Below are positions 1 through 8,469 of a stretch of DNA of 64,000 nt, piece by piece. The translations under genes were made by a program, and so were the position numbers. The stretch is from Phormidesmis priestleyi BC1401 (GTDB taxonomy: Bacteria; Cyanobacteriota; Cyanobacteriia; Leptolyngbyales; Leptolyngbyaceae). How positions within the stretch are numbered: position 1 is the stretch's first letter; each line of letters starts with the position of its first letter. Under the pieces are notes generated by a model that worked only from the letters and a program-made list of their open reading frames with translations, ran no database searches and was not told the origin of the DNA. Location: NCBI RefSeq assembly GCF_001650195.1, contig NZ_LXYR01000009.1:1-64000 (forward strand). The letters are read 5' to 3'.

Positions 1-69
1 ATCCCGGTGATTCGACAATTCATCTTAAAAAATGGCTCGGAACCCTCTTCAGACCTGCAACTCACATGA
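1..69 (+). CDS. C-terminal fragment of a probable transposase (runs off the left edge)
   Basis: An open frame runs from base 1 to a TGA at 67-69 and gives 22 residues ending in SSDLQLT. It stops about 29 bases before the point where the neighbouring ATPase gene is broken. A transposase gene that ends just inside the element terminus is the normal layout of an insertion sequence. The fragment is too short to assign to an IS family. The call rests on position and on the disrupted neighbour, not on a recognised domain, so it could also be a chance open frame. Confidence 0.4.
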   Translation: MPVIRQFILKNGSEPSSDLQLT

Positions 70-98
70 CTCTATGTCTGTCAATGCGTAAGTCCTAC
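1..98. mobile_element. Right end of an insertion sequence inside a P-type ATPase gene
   Basis: Bases 83-98 read TCAATGCGTAAGTCCT, or AGGACTTACGCATTGA on the other strand, a motif I recognise as a common terminus of cyanobacterial IS elements. It sits exactly where the ATPase reading frame on the minus strand is lost: the ATPase sequence is normal up to LVLASKDL and then meets a stop. The other end of the element and any target-site duplication lie outside the window. The exact boundary is uncertain by a few bases. Confidence 0.5.
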
Positions 99-586
99 GA
101 TAGATCTTTTGACGCTAAAACTAAACAATCACCTGGGATACTATCCCCAGCAGTCAACACTACGATGTCACCCGGAACCACGTCCTCGTTGGGGATTTCT
201 TGAGATTGACCGTCTCTCAACACGGTGGCTTTTACCTGCACTAATGCCAGGAGTTTTGCGACCGCATCAGTAGCGCCTCGCTCTTGCCAGAAGCCGAGAA
301 GTCCACTGATGAGCACGATCGTCAAAATAATGACGGTATCAATGACATCTCCCAGGAAGCCAGAGAGAATCGCCGCCGCCATTAAAATCAAAATAATCGG
401 ACTTTTAAACTGGTTGAGCAGCAGAACGAGTGGGTTTGACGATCGTGTCTGCTTCAGACTGTTTGCCCCATATTCGCTAAGACGCTGCTGCGCCTCTTGG
501 CGGCTCAAGCCCTGAACGCGACTTTTGAGGCGATCTAACACCTGCTCGATCGGCAGATTCCAAAATGAGGAAAGGGGTTCAGGCAT
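95..586 (-). pseudogene. Cation-transporting P-type ATPase, N-terminal remnant
   Basis: The 163 residues are the N-terminal part of a P-type ATPase of the calcium/magnesium/sodium-pump type (family length about 900). Visible are the cation-transporter N-terminal domain (LSRQEAQQRLSEYGANSL, about residues 27-45), two membrane segments (about 55-75 and 80-98), and the start of the actuator domain with the VVPGDIVVLTAGDSIPGD stretch (about 136-153). The frame stops after KDLS, where intact relatives continue into the TGE phosphatase loop. The phosphorylation site DKTGT and the nucleotide-binding domain are absent. The break coincides with a probable IS terminus, so this is most likely an insertion-inactivated gene. 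The rest of the gene may lie beyond the IS to the left. Confidence 0.8.
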
Positions 587-1021
587 AGGTTCAGATCTGG
601 CAACAAGTGTGATTAGACTCTGAGAAGGATCGTCTGATAAGACTAGCTGAAAGAGCGACTTGAGGTAGATTTATCAGCTACAGCTAGCGATTTGCAATTG
701 GGACGAACATACCTAAAGACATAGATTTGGTACCAGATTAAGAATGAGCAGAGATTCGGACTCTCTAACCCAAAGTATGACATGGCACCGATCGTGATCG
801 TGTATAAAGAGATGTTTGATTTGTATAACTTGGCATGAAACGTGTTAAATCTTCTCACGCAAGAACTCGCATAAACCTGACATCGTAAGACAGAGTTACA
901 CACACGTTCTGACACGAGAGCCATATAATTGGTTATTCAAGTCAATCATCAAGCGCGATCGATATTTGAGATCAAAGCAACTTTTCAGTTCAGCCTTTTT
1001 AACAACTCAAAGAAAATTATT
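587..1021. other. 435-bp gap with no supported gene
   Basis: The region between the broken ATPase gene and the small flavin-type protein is AT-rich. Open frames on either strand lack a family match or a ribosome site. I see no terminator, repeat or RNA. Confidence 0.5.
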
Positions 1022-1471
1022 ATGTTAGATATCGATGAAATGAGTTCAAACGAAATTCAAGAACTCTTGCAGAAAGTCGGACGTGGGCATCTAGGCTGCA
1101 TTCATGAAGGGAAGCCTTATGTGATGCCCATGCAATATTATCTCAAAGATTCAGACCTCTATATCTTTACGACTGAAGGAATGAAGTCTCATGATATGGA
1201 TGCCAACCCAGAGGTCTGTTTGCAGGTAGAAGAGGTTCGTGATTTGGGGCATTGGCGCAGCGTCGTGGTGATGGGTCAAGCCAAGCGCCTGACTGAGCAG
1301 CCAGACATCGATCGGGTGATGCCGTTGATTAAGGCAAAAAATCCAACGCTGTCGCCTGCGATTAACCGCACCTGGATCGATGCTGAGGGTCGGGCTGAAG
1401 TGATTGAAATTTATCGCATTCACCCCACCGAGATGACCGGACGGATGACGGATGGAGTCAGCAGTCGGTAA
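1022..1471 (+). CDS. Pyridoxamine 5'-phosphate oxidase-like FMN-binding protein
   Basis: This 149-residue protein has the split-barrel fold signature of the PNPOx-like family: GHLGCIHEGKPYVMPMQYYL near the N terminus (about residues 21-40), then LYIFTTEGMKSHDM and a strand with VVVMGQAKRL. Family members bind FMN, F420 or haem and act on small molecules; the substrate here cannot be read. The ATG at 1022 was chosen over an upstream TTG at 929 because the extra 31 residues do not look like the family and homologous sequence begins just after MLDIDEMSSNEIQELL. The gene stands alone, downstream of a 435-bp gap and upstream of a hairpin repeat. Probably cytoplasmic. Confidence 0.8.
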   Translation: MLDIDEMSSNEIQELLQKVGRGHLGCIHEGKPYVMPMQYYLKDSDLYIFTTEGMKSHDMDANPEVCLQVEEVRDLGHWRSVVVMGQAKRLTEQPDIDRVMPLIKAKNPTLSPAINRTWIDAEGRAEVIEIYRIHPTEMTGRMTDGVSSR

Positions 1472-1485
1472 TTAGTCAAAAAAGA

Positions 1486-1592
1486 GGCGTTGCTAAATTG
1501 ATTTGTGAAGCATGGATTTTGCCCTCACCCTAACCCTCTCCCCAAGGAGAGGGTTAGGGTGAGGGCATTTCATATTTGCATTCAGCAACGCC
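1486..1592. repeat. MITE-like hairpin element, GGCGTTGCT terminal repeats (copy 1)
   Basis: The ends are imperfect inverted repeats, GGCGTTGCTAAAT at 1486-1498 and ATTCAGCAACGCC at 1580-1592. Between them, 1521-1541 and 1546-1566 form a perfect 21-bp stem (GCCCTCACCCTAACCCTCTC...) around the loop CCAA. No coding capacity. Further copies or relatives occur at 5178-5279 and 36369-36535. The stem could also terminate transcription leaving the upstream gene, although no T-run follows. Confidence 0.85.
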
Positions 1593-1698
1593 AAGAAAGA
1601 TTCCTTGCGAAGTGATACCATCTGTCCGTGGAGCGATATTTCTGTCTGACATCCACTAACGTGAAGATACGTCTCAAGCTAGAGATACAAGAATTTGC

Positions 1699-4600
1699 AT
1701 GAACTCTAAATCTTCTGAATTATCTCATGACGTTTCAGAAGTGATTTCTGAAGACACCTTAGACCGATCGGATGCCCAGTTTCCCATCGTGGGCATCGGT
1801 GCATCGGCAGGTGGCTTAGAAGCCTTTACACAGTTGCTCAGTCATCTGCCCACCGATACCGGAATGGCATTTGTGCTGATTCAGCATTTAGCCCCTAACC
1901 ACAAGAGTCTGCTCACCGAGCTGCTGGCAAAAACCACCTCAATGCCAGTCAGTGAAGTGCAAGACGGCACGATCGTAGAACCTAATCAGGTTTACGTCAT
2001 TCCGCCCAACACCAAGATGACGCTGGTAGACGGGGCGCTGCGCCTGGTGCCGCGCGAAAAAGTTAGGGGCACCTATTTGCCTGTTGACGCTTTTTTTGTC
2101 TCACTGTCGCTAGATCGAGGGCACAAAGCGATCGCGGTCGTTTTAACGGGTGGCGATGGTGATGGGTCAGTGGGCATTGAGGCGATCAAGGCGGCAGGCG
2201 GCGTGACGTTTGCTCAATCTGGGGAAACGTCACAAGACGAGAGTATGCCGAGTAATGCTGTGGCAACGGGTCACGTAGACTTTGTGATGACTCCCGACGC
2301 GATCGCCGCAGAACTCGCCCAAATCAGTCGCCACCCGTTTGTGTCTGCCCCGCCTCAAGCCGTGGTCTCTAATCCAGACAGCGAGAGCGCCCTGTCTACT
2401 CTTTTTGCGCTGCTGCGATCGAGCGTAGGCGTTGACTTTACTCACTACAAGCCCAAGACGCTCGATCGCCGCATTCAGCGACGCATGTTGGTGCATAAGC
2501 TAGAACGGTTGGAGGATTACGTCGAATATCTGCAAAACAATCCGGCTGAAGTCGAGGCGCTCTATAAAGAAATTCTGATTCATGTGACTCGCTTTTTTCG
2601 TGACCCTGAAGCCTTTGAGGCACTGAAGGCACAGGTGTTTCCGGTGATCGCGCGAAGTATAGCCGACTCCCCGATTCGGATTTGGATACCCGGATGTTCG
2701 ACGGGTGAAGAAGTGTATTCGATCGCCATCTGTCTATTAGAGTTTCTACAGGATGCAGAAATCACGCCTCAGATTCAGATCTTTGCAACAGACTTGAGCC
2801 AGGTGGCGATCGACACGGCGCGATCGGGCATCTATAGCGAGAATCAGATGGTCGATGTTTCACCAGAGCGGCGCAGCAGTTTCTTCTTTGAGGTTGAGGG
2901 CGGCTATCAAATCAACAAGTTTGTGCGCGAGCGGTGCATCTTTGCCAGACAAGATTTAAGCCGTGACCCGCCGTTTTCTCATCTCGATTTGATTAGCTGT
3001 CGCAATGTGCTGATCTATCTGGGAGAGACGCTGCAAAGGCAGGTGATTCCCGTCTTTCACCACGGGCTTAAGACCGATGGCTTTTTGCTGTTGGGCACGT
3101 CAGAAAGTATTGGGTCGTCTTCTGACTTGTTTAGTTTAGAAAATAAGAAGTGCAAAATTTATTCTAAAAAGCTAACCGCAACTCGCCCAAGCTTTTCATT
3201 TGTCACAAACAACTATCCGGTTGCAAAAGAGAATGGTCGTCCGAAAATGAGTGATGAGGTTCCTCCCTTTGATTTGCTGAAAGAGGCGGATCGGATTGTT
3301 TTAGAGCGATTTTCTCCGATCGCAGTTCTGATCGATTCCAAGCTAGATGTTTTGCAGATTCGGGGAGAAACCAGTCTCTACCTCAGATTCGCACCTGGAA
3401 AAGCCAGCCTAAATTTGCTCAAAATGGCACGAGCCGAGCTGCAAGTCGGGCTGCAAACTGCTGTTCATCAAGCCAAGCAGCAGAATGCTCCAGTCAGAAA
3501 AGACGGGTTGCGCATCGAGTCGGGTGAATCCTCTAGAATCGTCAACCTTGAAGTGATTCCGTTTAAAGCGCCGACGACCGACGCACTCTATTTTCTAGTT
3601 TTGTTTGAAGACGTTGCGCCCGCGATCGAGTCTTCTCAAGTCAACCCTCAACGCTCGCAGGGAGACTTGACGGAAGAGGTGAGGCAGCTTCGGCAAGAGC
3701 TTGAGATCGCGAATCAAGAACGAATTATCGCTCAAGACTATTTGCAAGCCATTGTTCATGAGCATGAGAACGTCAATCAAGACCTCAGCATTGCCAATGA
3801 AGAGATCTTGTCGAGCAATGAAGAGTTGCAGAGCACGAATGAGGAGCTTGAAACCGCGAAAGAAGAGATTCAGGCGACGAATGAAGAACTCAACACAACC
3901 AATGAAGAACTTCGCAGCCGCAATCTCGCCCTCTATCAGGTCAACAACGATCTGACAAACTTGCTGTCTGGAATTAATATTCCGATCGTCATGCTAGAAA
4001 GTGATCTGCGAATCCGGCGCTTTACCCCGATGGCACAGAGCATGTTTAATCTGATTGCCACCGATATCGGGCGACCATTTGACGACATTCGATGTAACCT
4101 CAATATTCCCAACTTAAAGCAATTGATTGTAGAGGTGATTGATACTCTCAACATCCAAGAGTTTGAAGTGCAAGACTATGATCAACATTGGTATAACCTG
4201 CGGATTCGCCCTTATCGCACGATCGAAAATAAAATTGACGGTGCAGTGTTGATCTTGGTGGATATTAACGACCTCAAACGCAGTGCCAAGACGCTAGAAA
4301 CTGCCCGGAACGTCGCTGAAACTGCTAACCGATCGAAAGATGACTTCTTATCGACCGTCTCGCACGAACTCCGCAACCCGTTAACTGCCATCCTGGGTTA
4401 TGCTCAAATTCTTCAGTCACGTAAATTTGATGAGCCGCAAACCACTCGCTACTTGCAGGTTATCGAACGAAGTGCAAAAGCACAATCTCAACTGATTGAA
4501 GATCTCCTAGACACCGCACGAATTACGAGCGGAAAGATTCGGTTAAACACTCGATCGATCAATCTCAGTTTAGTGGTAGATGTGGCGATCGCCACGGCAC

Positions 4601-5010
4601 AGCTATCCGCCGACGAAAAGAACATTCAAATCACGTCGCGATTGACTCCGGTAACGGTGATGGGAGATGTCGATCGCTTAAATCAAATCCTCTGGAATCT
4701 GCTTGCAAATGCCATCAAGTTTACACCTTCAGAGGGGCGAGTTGAAGTCACTCTCGACGCAGTAGACACCCATGCTCAAACTCGAGTCATCGACACAGGG
4801 CGCGGTATTCGTGCAGACTTGCTGCCCCACGTTTTTGATCGGTTTCGACAAGGAGATGATGGCACCCACACCCCTCAAGGACTTGGATTGGGGCTAGCGA
4901 TCGTTCATCATCTCGTCGAGCTTCATGGGGGCACCGTTTGGGCAGAGAGCCTAGGTGAGGGGCAGGGAACCACGATGATTGTTAGCCTGCCGCTACAGCA
5001 AATTCCTTAA
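1699..5010 (+). CDS. CheB-CheR-PAS hybrid sensor histidine kinase
   Basis: One 1103-residue protein joins a CheB-type methylesterase domain (about 28-215), a CheR-type methyltransferase domain (about 225-490), a long coiled coil of NEEL/ATNEEL repeats (about 650-755), a PAS domain (about 755-870) and a histidine kinase. The CheB triad is visible: S36 in GIGASAGG, H63 in IQHLAP and D155 in TGGDGDGS. CheR has the SAM-binding IPGCSTGEEVYSIA stretch. The kinase has H889 in SHELRNP, an N-box with NLLANAIKF, and glycine boxes DTGRGI and GLGLGLAIV. No response-regulator domain is attached and no other chemotaxis gene is nearby. Such fusions are thought to act as cytoplasmic signalling proteins rather than as classical receptor-adaptation enzymes. 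The stimulus and the partner regulator are unknown. Confidence 0.92.
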   Translation: MNSKSSELSHDVSEVISEDTLDRSDAQFPIVGIGASAGGLEAFTQLLSHLPTDTGMAFVLIQHLAPNHKSLLTELLAKTTSMPVSEVQDGTIVEPNQVYVIPPNTKMTLVDGALRLVPREKVRGTYLPVDAFFVSLSLDRGHKAIAVVLTGGDGDGSVGIEAIKAAGGVTFAQSGETSQDESMPSNAVATGHVDFVMTPDAIAAELAQISRHPFVSAPPQAVVSNPDSESALSTLFALLRSSVGVDFTHYKPKTLDRRIQRRMLVHKLERLEDYVEYLQNNPAEVEALYKEILIHVTRFFRDPEAFEALKAQVFPVIARSIADSPIRIWIPGCSTGEEVYSIAICLLEFLQDAEITPQIQIFATDLSQVAIDTARSGIYSENQMVDVSPERRSSFFFEVEGGYQINKFVRERCIFARQDLSRDPPFSHLDLISCRNVLIYLGETLQRQVIPVFHHGLKTDGFLLLGTSESIGSSSDLFSLENKKCKIYSKKLTATRPSFSFVTNNYPVAKENGRPKMSDEVPPFDLLKEADRIVLERFSPIAVLIDSKLDVLQIRGETSLYLRFAPGKASLNLLKMARAELQVGLQTAVHQAKQQNAPVRKDGLRIESGESSRIVNLEVIPFKAPTTDALYFLVLFEDVAPAIESSQVNPQRSQGDLTEEVRQLRQELEIANQERIIAQDYLQAIVHEHENVNQDLSIANEEILSSNEELQSTNEELETAKEEIQATNEELNTTNEELRSRNLALYQVNNDLTNLLSGINIPIVMLESDLRIRRFTPMAQSMFNLIATDIGRPFDDIRCNLNIPNLKQLIVEVIDTLNIQEFEVQDYDQHWYNLRIRPYRTIENKIDGAVLILVDINDLKRSAKTLETARNVAETANRSKDDFLSTVSHELRNPLTAILGYAQILQSRKFDEPQTTRYLQVIERSAKAQSQLIEDLLDTARITSGKIRLNTRSINLSLVVDVAIATAQLSADEKNIQITSRLTPVTVMGDVDRLNQILWNLLANAIKFTPSEGRVEVTLDAVDTHAQTRVIDTGRGIRADLLPHVFDRFRQGDDGTHTPQGLGLGLAIVHHLVELHGGTVWAESLGEGQGTTMIVSLPLQQIP

Positions 5011-5177
5011 GTAGATAGACTCGTCATCGTCTAGAAGGTGATGTCATTTCGATTCTTGAATGCGACCGATGATCGGTGATGGCACGATCGGACGAAACGT
5101 TCCACCGAAACGTCTCTACAGCGTCGGGTGAATTCACCATCTGCACTTCATTTGCTAGAAATACAAACTGACGAATT

Positions 5178-5279
5178 CGCCCTCGCCCTAGCCCTCTCCC
5201 GCAGGAGAGGGAACAAGATTTCTAGCTCTCCTCTCCTGTGGGAGAGGGGTTGGGGGTGAGGGTGATATTCAGCAACGCC
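5178..5279. repeat. MITE-like hairpin element, degenerate left end (copy 2)
   Basis: The core has two hairpins, around CCCTCTCCCGCAGGAGAGGG at about 5192-5211 and around CTCTCCTGTGGGAGAG just after it. The right end, ATTCAGCAACGCC at 5267-5279, matches the right end of the 1486-1592 element. The left end is too diverged to recognise. It lies between two convergent genes and may serve as a terminator. Confidence 0.7.
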
Positions 5280-5291
5280 CGAAGCTAACCC

Positions 5292-5771
5292 TCACCAAGA
5301 GCGGACAAACTCACGAACTGCCCGACGAAGTTCTTGAGCGCGCGCGTCACCTGGAAGCGCGATCGGGTCAGCCGAAAACACATAATAAACGTCTCCGCCA
5401 TCGGTCACGTCAAACGTGGCGTAGCAGTCTTTTGCCCATTCGTCGAGATGACGACGCGCGATCGCAGGTTCTAATCTCGTAGCGGTGGCAAAATCGAGGA
5501 GAGAAACCCGCCCTCGATTGCTCTGCAAAAGCTGAAAAAACCGTTCTCGAAGCGCGTGACGATGAGCTTTAGAACTGCCGTAAAGCAGAAACCCTCCGAT
5601 CGCAGACGGTGCCAAGCCAAAGACCACCGTTGGCACCCACAGAGCCACCATTGCCCACCCCGTCGGGTGCCATGCCGCCATGCCAATCAGTAGCCCGATC
5701 GTCACCGTGCCGCCCCCGCACAAAAACAAACTACCTACCAGTTTTCCTGCAACGCTCAAGAAGCGATTCAT
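5292..5771 (-). CDS. Conserved membrane protein with C-terminal DNA-binding-like domain
   Basis: The 159-residue protein has two hydrophobic segments, about residues 8-32 and 38-64, followed by a soluble domain. The soluble part (FFQLLQSNRGRVSLLDFATATRLEPAIARRHLDEWAK in outline) resembles a small winged-helix fold of the kind seen in several cyanobacterial membrane proteins, and ends with a beta-hairpin containing GGDVYYVF. That resemblance is an inference from pattern, not from a named family match. No operon partner: the next gene upstream is divergent. Function unknown. Confidence 0.7.
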   Translation of the reverse strand: MNRFLSVAGKLVGSLFLCGGGTVTIGLLIGMAAWHPTGWAMVALWVPTVVFGLAPSAIGGFLLYGSSKAHRHALRERFFQLLQSNRGRVSLLDFATATRLEPAIARRHLDEWAKDCYATFDVTDGGDVYYVFSADPIALPGDARAQELRRAVREFVRSW

Positions 5772-5980
5772 CCGTATTCTCCGCCTTGCTCAAAGACTTT
5801 CACTCCAGAGGAGCTATCCTCAGACTAGCTCGTTTTTTAGGGTTTAGGAGTGGCGCGATCGGTCGTGCTAACCGCCCGTTCATGCCCCAAAAGTTAGATA
5901 GCTGAAAATCGCTCCATAGGGTAAGTTTTAGGGGCTAGGCTGATAGCAAGTCCCTCAATTAACGCCCTACGTGTCTTTCT

Positions 5981-7633
5981 ATGTTTTCACGCATCGTCCA
6001 AACTAGCTCTCGACAAGGTGAGATCGTCGAAGTCGTGCTTCGCAACGGCTGGGATTATATGAAACGGCTGTTGACGGGTGGCAAAGTTGACGAACCAAAA
6101 CTGCCGCCCCCCGCCGTTTTGCGAAACATCTTGGTAGAGCTTGGACCCGTCTATGTCAAACTTGGGCAACTTCTCAGCACCCGCCCCGACCTGCTGCCCG
6201 CTGAATATATCGATACGTTATCCACTCTGCAAGCTGAGGTGCCTCCGGTTGATTGGCTAGAAGTCGAGATTGTGATTCGGCAACAGTTGCGGCAATCGCT
6301 CGAAGAAACTTTTGCCTCGGTCAATTATCAGCCCGTCGCCGCAGGGTCGATCGCTCAAACTCACCGTGCCACTCTCAAAGATGGGCGAGACGTAGCGCTA
6401 AAAGTCCAGCGTCCGGGGTTAGAAATCGTCATTGAGCAAGACATCGCCCTGATTCGCCTGATTGCAAAACTCGTTGCCCAAACCGACTTTGGACAGTACT
6501 ACGATATTGTCGCGATCGCTGAAGAATTTACCCAAGCGCTGCGAGCCGAACTCGACTTTACGCAAGAGGCGCACAACACTGATCTGCTGCGCCGCAACCT
6601 GCAAGAGTCTCGCTGGATCGAACCTGGTCGCCTCACGGTGCCAGAGATCAATTGGGATCTCACCACCGAAAAACTGCTGGTGATGGAATGGCTCGACGGC
6701 GTACCGCTTTTAGCGGCTTCGTTTGCAAATCCAGCCTTTGATGGCGATGCCGATCGTGAACGTGAAGAAGTCTCGACGCTGTTGCTCAAAGCGTTTTTTC
6801 AGCAAATCTGTCTTGATGGATTTTTTCACGCCGATCCGCATCCCGGCAATTTGTTCTATCTCCGAGATGGGCGAATTGCGCTGTTTGACTGTGGCATGGT
6901 CGGGCGACTTGACCCACGCACTCAGCAGATTTTGCTGGAATTGATTTTGTCGATCGTCAATCTCGATGCCCAGCGCTGCACTCAGTTAGTGCTGCAACTC
7001 GCTCCCCCCACTCAACCGATCAATCGCCTCAAGCTCGAAACCGAATTTGATCAACTGCTGCGTCGCTACTATAGTCTCAACATCTCGCAGGTCAACTTCA
7101 GTAAGCTGGTTTATGAAGTCTTGCAGGTGGCACGGAGTAACAAAATTCGCATTCCTGGAAATTTGGGACTGTGTGCAAAAGCGATCGCCAACTTAGAAGG
7201 CATTGCCCGTACTCTTGATCCTGAGTTCAACATCCCGAATAAGATTCGCCCGATGATGACAGAAGTGTTTCAACGTCAGATTGTCGGAGAAGCCCCGCTA
7301 GCAGCGCTGCTGAGAGCCGCACTAGATGTCAAAAACCTGTCGTTGCAGTCACCGCGTCAGGTAGAGATGTTGCTCGATCGCGTCACCTCAGAAACCTTGC
7401 AGTGGAATGTGTCAGTCAGAGAACTCGACCCCGTTCGTCGCGCTCTAGATACGTCTGCAAACCGCCTATCGTTTAGCGTCGTGGTCGGGTCGCTAATCAT
7501 TGGAGCGGCAATTATTTCTGCCAATACTCAGTCGAATCAAGTCTATTGGATCAGCGATGTATTGTTTGCAGTTGCGAGCTTCTTAGGGCTGTGGTTGATT
7601 TGGGGAATTATCCGATCGGGGCAGTTGAAGTAA
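5981..7633 (+). CDS. ABC1/AarF (UbiB) family atypical kinase
   Basis: 550 residues with the full set of ABC1/UbiB motifs: the KLGQLLSTRPDLLP signature (about 60-73), the alanine-rich nucleotide loop AAGSIAQTH (about 120-128), the catalytic lysine in VALKVQRPG, FFHADPHPGN as catalytic loop and FDCGMVG as the metal-binding DxG equivalent. The C terminus carries two membrane helices (about 490-512 and 518-540). In other bacteria UbiB supports quinone biosynthesis; in cyanobacteria and plastids relatives are tied to prenylquinone metabolism and plastoglobules. The exact role of this paralogue is not known. A second family member lies at 58398-60083; the two differ in the nucleotide loop (AAGS here, AAAS there). 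Confidence 0.9.
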   Translation: MFSRIVQTSSRQGEIVEVVLRNGWDYMKRLLTGGKVDEPKLPPPAVLRNILVELGPVYVKLGQLLSTRPDLLPAEYIDTLSTLQAEVPPVDWLEVEIVIRQQLRQSLEETFASVNYQPVAAGSIAQTHRATLKDGRDVALKVQRPGLEIVIEQDIALIRLIAKLVAQTDFGQYYDIVAIAEEFTQALRAELDFTQEAHNTDLLRRNLQESRWIEPGRLTVPEINWDLTTEKLLVMEWLDGVPLLAASFANPAFDGDADREREEVSTLLLKAFFQQICLDGFFHADPHPGNLFYLRDGRIALFDCGMVGRLDPRTQQILLELILSIVNLDAQRCTQLVLQLAPPTQPINRLKLETEFDQLLRRYYSLNISQVNFSKLVYEVLQVARSNKIRIPGNLGLCAKAIANLEGIARTLDPEFNIPNKIRPMMTEVFQRQIVGEAPLAALLRAALDVKNLSLQSPRQVEMLLDRVTSETLQWNVSVRELDPVRRALDTSANRLSFSVVVGSLIIGAAIISANTQSNQVYWISDVLFAVASFLGLWLIWGIIRSGQLK

Positions 7634-7648
7634 GGGGATATTAAATTT

Positions 7649-7779
7649 CTTGCAAAAGTCCAAAGATGCCCTCATCCCCCAGCCCTTCTTCCAAGCCTGG
7701 GAGAAGGGGAGCCAGATTTCAAAGTCCCTCTCCCAAGCTTGGGAGAGGGATTTAGGGTGAGAGCAGGAACTTTTGCAAG
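7649..7779. repeat. MITE-like element with CTTGCAAAAGT terminal repeats (copy A)
   Basis: The ends are CTTGCAAAAGT at 7649-7659 and ACTTTTGCAAG at 7769-7779, perfect 11-bp inverted repeats. The interior has two hairpins of the CCCTTCTCC / GGAGAAGGG and CCCTCTCCC / GGGAGAGGG type. A close copy lies in the opposite orientation at 62047-62179. Confidence 0.85.
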
Positions 7780-7828
7780 TCTATTATCTACACAGAAGCC
7801 TCTTGACCGAAATCTAGAGGCTTTGCGA

Positions 7829-7900
7829 TGGGGGTTACTGGACTTGAACCAGTGACATCTTGCTTGTCGAGCAAGCGCTCTACCACTGAGCTAAACCCCC
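7829..7900 (-). tRNA. tRNA-Val (anticodon GAC)
   Basis: Read on the minus strand from 7900, the sequence folds as a cloverleaf: 7-bp acceptor stem GGGGGTT/AACCCCC, D arm GCTC-AGTGGTA-GAGC, anticodon arm CTTGC-TCGACAA-GCAAG with anticodon GAC, a 5-nt variable loop and T arm ACTGG-TTCAAGT-CCAGT. The discriminator base is A and CCA is not encoded. It decodes GUC and GUU valine codons. Confidence 0.96.
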
Positions 7901-8105
7901 GCTTTTAGCGCTAATCTGATCGCAGAGACATCTTCTAACTGCCTACGCGAGCATAGCACAAGGTTTGCGATCGATGCAAACCCCCGCTTTTCTGCGCATC
8001 TGAAGAATGATTAAAGTTCATTACGAACCCCTTAGGCAACTCTAAAGTCTGTGATAACTTCAAGAGAGTGAACCAACCGCGCAGCATTTAGGAGAGGAGA
8101 ACACT

Positions 8106-8306
8106 TTGGAATCTCGTTTACACCAAACCCCCAACCCTGCCCTTCGGGAAGACTTCAGCGAATATGTCGCCCATCTTCAACTTCACATGGCGCTGCAAGC
8201 TCGCAACCTGATGCCCAGGCTTACCAACACTGCTGGTAGCCGCGAACAGTTGTTGCACCAAACTCAAGCCACTGTCGAGAAACTGGTGTCTCGTCAAAGC
8301 TTCTAA
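8106..8306 (+). CDS. Small conserved hypothetical protein, TTG start
   Basis: A 66-residue basic, helix-prone protein (MESRLHQTPNPALREDFSEY at the N terminus). It starts at TTG 8106, supported by a strong purine-rich ribosome site AGGAGAGGAGA ending about 6 bases upstream. It is followed directly by a strong intrinsic terminator at 8322-8368, so it is a self-contained transcription unit. No signal peptide, membrane segment or known motif. I do not recognise the family. The ribosome site and terminator make it more credible than its length alone would. Confidence 0.7.
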   Translation: MESRLHQTPNPALREDFSEYVAHLQLHMALQARNLMPRLTNTAGSREQLLHQTQATVEKLVSRQSF

Positions 8307-8321
8307 GCAAATTAACGTTGA

Positions 8322-8368
8322 GAAATGGGCAGCAGATGCGCCTCAATCGTCTGCTGCCCATTTCTTTT
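8322..8368 (+). terminator. Intrinsic terminator of the 66-residue protein gene
   Basis: Arms GAAATGGGCAGCAGA (8322-8336) and TCTGCTGCCCATTTC (8350-8364) form a perfect 15-bp stem, followed by TTTT. It lies 15 bases after the stop codon. Confidence 0.9.
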
Positions 8369-8469
8369 AAAGCGAATTCGATCGACCACTTCACCCCGAA
8401 GCTGATTAGAATTGTGAAAGCTTAACTATTAGCAACATTTCAACTTTTGGGGAGCCAGTCGAGAGCATT

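Noticed and set aside
643-924. 93-residue minus-strand frame upstream of the small flavin-type gene
   Set aside because: Cysteine- and serine-rich composition typical of non-coding sequence, no ribosome site, no family.
1521-1566. CRISPR-like repeat
   Set aside because: The CCCTCACCC repeats are scattered single hairpins with terminal repeats, not an array with regular spacers, and no cas gene is present.
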